36,049 bases of DNA from Bacteroidetes bacterium ADurb.Bin008 (GTDB lineage Bacteria > Bacteroidota > Bacteroidia > Bacteroidales > Tenuifilaceae), in contig MWFE01000015.1 in NCBI GenBank assembly GCA_002071445.1, forward strand, positions 1 through 36,049, read 5' to 3'. Shown piece after piece: positions 34,207-36,049 of the stretch (position 1 is its first letter; every line of letters begins with the position of its first letter). The notes under the pieces are model-generated. The model saw nothing but the letters and a program-made list of their open reading frames with translations, was not told where the DNA came from and made no database searches. The translations under genes were made by a program, and so were the position numbers.

Positions 34207-35979
34207 TTATTCTTGCTCCGTATCTTCGGGGACTGGCAGGGTGAAAAAGAATTTGGCCCCCTTGCCGGGTTCGCTCTCCACCCATATTCTACCGTGGTGC
34301 ATCTCCACAAAGTCTTTGCAGAGAATCAGCCCAAGTCCCGACCCCTTTTCACCACCTTGCCCTGTGGAAGTAACGCCATGTTCACCTGTAAAAAGTTTTT
34401 CCTTGATCAATGGATCAATACCTCTTCCTGAATCCTCAACCGCTACGGTTACCTCTCGATTATTGTATGAGGCTGAAATTGATATTATTCCATTTTTGTC
34501 GGTATATTTAAGAGCATTGGTCACAAGGTTGCGGATAATCGTCTTGAGCATATTTGAATCGGCATGAATAGTAATCCCCTGTGATATGGAGTTGATAATA
34601 TTAATTCCCCTGTCCTGTGCAATGCTTGTATAGAAAAGCAACTCGTCTTTAACTATGTTGTAAAGGTTTAGTTGCAACGGGAGAAACTGTAAACTCATGG
34701 TTTGAAGTCGATACCATTGTAATAGATTGTCAAGCAAGTAATTGCCCTTTGCCGAACTCTCGTTGATTATTTTCAGAAATTCTTGAATTTCCTTCTTTTC
34801 GAAGGAATGGTAACGTGAAACTAAAAGTTCAGAATATCCGGAAATGTTGTTGAAAGGATTCTTTAAATCGTGTGCAATTACGGCTATTAACTTGTCTTTA
34901 ATCTGGTTAATTTTTTCGAGTTCCCTGTTTTTTTCCTCTATAGCTTGAACTTTTTGTTGTATAACCTCCTTTTGCTGTTCAATCTCACAATTCTTATCCT
35001 TTAGCTGCAGGTTTGCAATTTCCATCTTTTTGTTGGTTGTAATGATATAGACAGTAAAAACAAGGCTAATGATAATTAAAGCAAAAGAGAGGAATAGAAA
35101 ATATTTCTGATTCCTGATTATCTTCGAGTTAATCTCCTGCTCCATTTGTAATAGTTGATTCTCTTTAACCTGAGCTTGAAATTCATAAACAGTGAAAAAT
35201 TGGTTCTGTATTTCAGCCTTTTCTACTCTAAAGAGGCTGTCGCTGAGTTGATGAACCAATTTATAAAACCGTGCGGCATTTTTAAAGTGATGGTTGGTCT
35301 CGTGGATAGACGCCAGCCAGGCCAACGTATTCCTTTCTTCGACATGAAAGCCTAGGGCACTTGCCACCTCAAGACTCCTGTTAGCAAATTCAATGGATTT
35401 CTCTAATTGGTTGGCTGAGTGGTAATCTTTTGAAATCTCCCTAAGGGTTATAATTTCCCAGTATTTATCATCGAATTGCTGCGCGTTATTGAGAGCGTGA
35501 TAATGGTATTCCAATCCCTTTTTGAAATCTCCCATATGCCTGTATATCGTGCCTATATTGCCCTTGCTGGCTCCAATACCTCTGATATCGTTGATTGCCT
35601 CATTGGCTGACAATGCCTGGTAAAAGTAGGTTAATGCCAGATCCAGTTTGTTTTTATTAAAATAAACCCAGCCGATGTTATTTAACGTAATCCCGATATC
35701 AGGGATAGGAGATAATTCTTTACATAATTTAATCGATTCTTCAAAGTAATGTAATGCTTCGTCGTATTTCCCCATTTCCGATTGAACATGCCCGATATTG
35801 TTATACGTTGAAACAAGGCCGGAAATATCGCCAATCTGTTCCCTAATTTTTGAAGCTTCAAATAGATCGATCAGTGCTAATTCATACCTTCCCAGTACGG
35901 CTAATGCGGTTCCCTTGTTGTGAATGGTGCTGGCACGCCCTTGTATATAATTTGTTTTACTGCATAGTTCGTAGGTGTT
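34207..35979 (-). CDS. TPR-domain sensor histidine kinase with its 5' end interrupted
   Basis: From the first ATG (35775) the protein has 522 residues. The same frame stays open for 68 more codons (to 35979) with clear TPR sequence (IHNKGTALAVLGRYELALIDL; VSTYNNIGHVQSEMGKYDEAL), no ATG/GTG/TTG start, and then a TGA at 35980-35982. So the natural N-terminus is missing. Numbered from that ATG, about five more TPRs fill residues 1-185, with one transmembrane helix at about 225-245 and a coiled coil at about 250-295. The HisKA domain has His302 (AHDLKNPFNN). The HATPase domain has NLVTNALKYT, DSGRGI and GSGLGLILCKDF. It would sense an unknown signal through periplasmic or cytosolic TPRs. The break coincides with an IS-like end at about 35976. 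The truncated product may still be made, but its signal-peptide region is lost. The gene is AT-rich compared with its neighbours. Confidence 0.85.
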   Translation of the reverse strand, partial: NTYELCSKTNYIQGRASTIHNKGTALAVLGRYELALIDLFEASKIREQIGDISGLVSTYNNIGHVQSEMGKYDEALHYFEESIKLCKELSPIPDIGITLNNIGWVYFNKNKLDLALTYFYQALSANEAINDIRGIGASKGNIGTIYRHMGDFKKGLEYHYHALNNAQQFDDKYWEIITLREISKDYHSANQLEKSIEFANRSLEVASALGFHVEERNTLAWLASIHETNHHFKNAARFYKLVHQLSDSLFRVEKAEIQNQFFTVYEFQAQVKENQLLQMEQEINSKIIRNQKYFLFLSFALIIISLVFTVYIITTNKKMEIANLQLKDKNCEIEQQKEVIQQKVQAIEEKNRELEKINQIKDKLIAVIAHDLKNPFNNISGYSELLVSRYHSFEKKEIQEFLKIINESSAKGNYLLDNLLQWYRLQTMSLQFLPLQLNLYNIVKDELLFYTSIAQDRGINIINSISQGITIHADSNMLKTIIRNLVTNALKYTDKNGIISISASYNNREVTVAVEDSGRGIDPLIKEKLFTGEHGVTSTGQGGEKGSGLGLILCKDFVEMHHGRIWVESEPGKGAKFFFTLPVPEDTEQE

Positions 35980-36049
35980 TCAGCCCCCTAAATCATCGGA
36001 CATAAGTATAGATAAAAATCTGTACTTTTATGCTGATGAAAAAACGAAG
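35976..36049 (+). mobile_element. Probable left end of an IS3-family insertion sequence, cut by the window edge
   Basis: Starting TGTTTCAGCCCCCTAAATCA and continuing with TCGGACATAA, this resembles IS3/IS150-type terminal repeats (TG, a GCCCCC/GCACCC block, then GGACA). About 60 bases in, ATG at 36036 opens a frame reading Met-Lys-Lys-Arg, the usual start of an IS3 OrfA; a second ATG lies at 36030. The element cuts the TPR histidine kinase gene. Only about 74 bases are visible, so the other end, transposase and target duplication cannot be checked. Confidence 0.5.

Noticed and set aside
34207..35775. Treating the histidine kinase as complete from its first ATG
   Set aside because: The same frame carries more than one clear TPR upstream with no start codon, so the ATG at 35775 is internal to the original gene.

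Overview
The window looks like chromosomal DNA of a Bacteroidota bacterium, probably order Bacteroidales or Marinilabiliales. Several upstream regions carry the Bacteroidota promoter form (TTG or TTTG, about 19-21 bases, then TAnnTTTG). Shine-Dalgarno sequences are weak or absent. Many proteins belong to types common in that phylum: DUF4384-like, DUF4369-type thioredoxin lipoproteins, C69 dipeptidases and ABC ATPases with an SDGE signature. The species cannot be named from this sequence alone.

Layout. 1-4232 holds an NfeD/ClpP-class membrane protease, a VOC-SDR gene pair and an orphan OmpR/PhoB response regulator. 4233-6234 is an AT-rich accessory patch. It holds one surface-type hypothetical gene, broken by a one-base frameshift in its signal peptide, and a 131-bp tandem repeat array that re-copies the 3' end of tRNA-Arg together with its terminator. 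6235-6769 is the rplS-tRNA-Arg unit with a structured leader. 6855-12359 (minus strand) is cell-wall themed: C69 dipeptidase, anmK, an unknown secreted protein and an M23 endopeptidase. 12412-14910 (plus strand) is a division/RNA block: a small coiled-coil protein, zapA, a probable 6S RNA and rny (RNase Y).

14964-20080 is a sugar-nucleotide operon. It has four enzymes of the WbpA/B/E/D type, which together make UDP-GlcNAc(3NAc)A from UDP-GlcNAc, followed by a GAE-type epimerase. No glycosyltransferase or flippase is present, so this is a precursor module feeding surface polysaccharide made elsewhere. 20116-24561 holds a nucleosidase, an unknown helical-repeat protein, methylglyoxal synthase and a large gluzincin lipoprotein. 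24829-28051 is a complete FecCD/BtuFCD-type importer. 28048-33966 holds a thioredoxin lipoprotein, a YyaL/DUF255 protein, a DUF4384-like protein and ornithine aminotransferase. The right edge carries a TPR sensor histidine kinase. Its 5' end is lost where a sequence resembling the left end of an IS3-family element begins and runs out of the window.

Most of the window is ordinary core genome. The points most worth a second look are the tRNA-tail tandem array, the homopolymer frameshift, the interrupted histidine kinase, the rplS leader hairpin and the 6S RNA between zapA and rny. I found no CRISPR array, phage, or clearly new defence or biosynthetic system.
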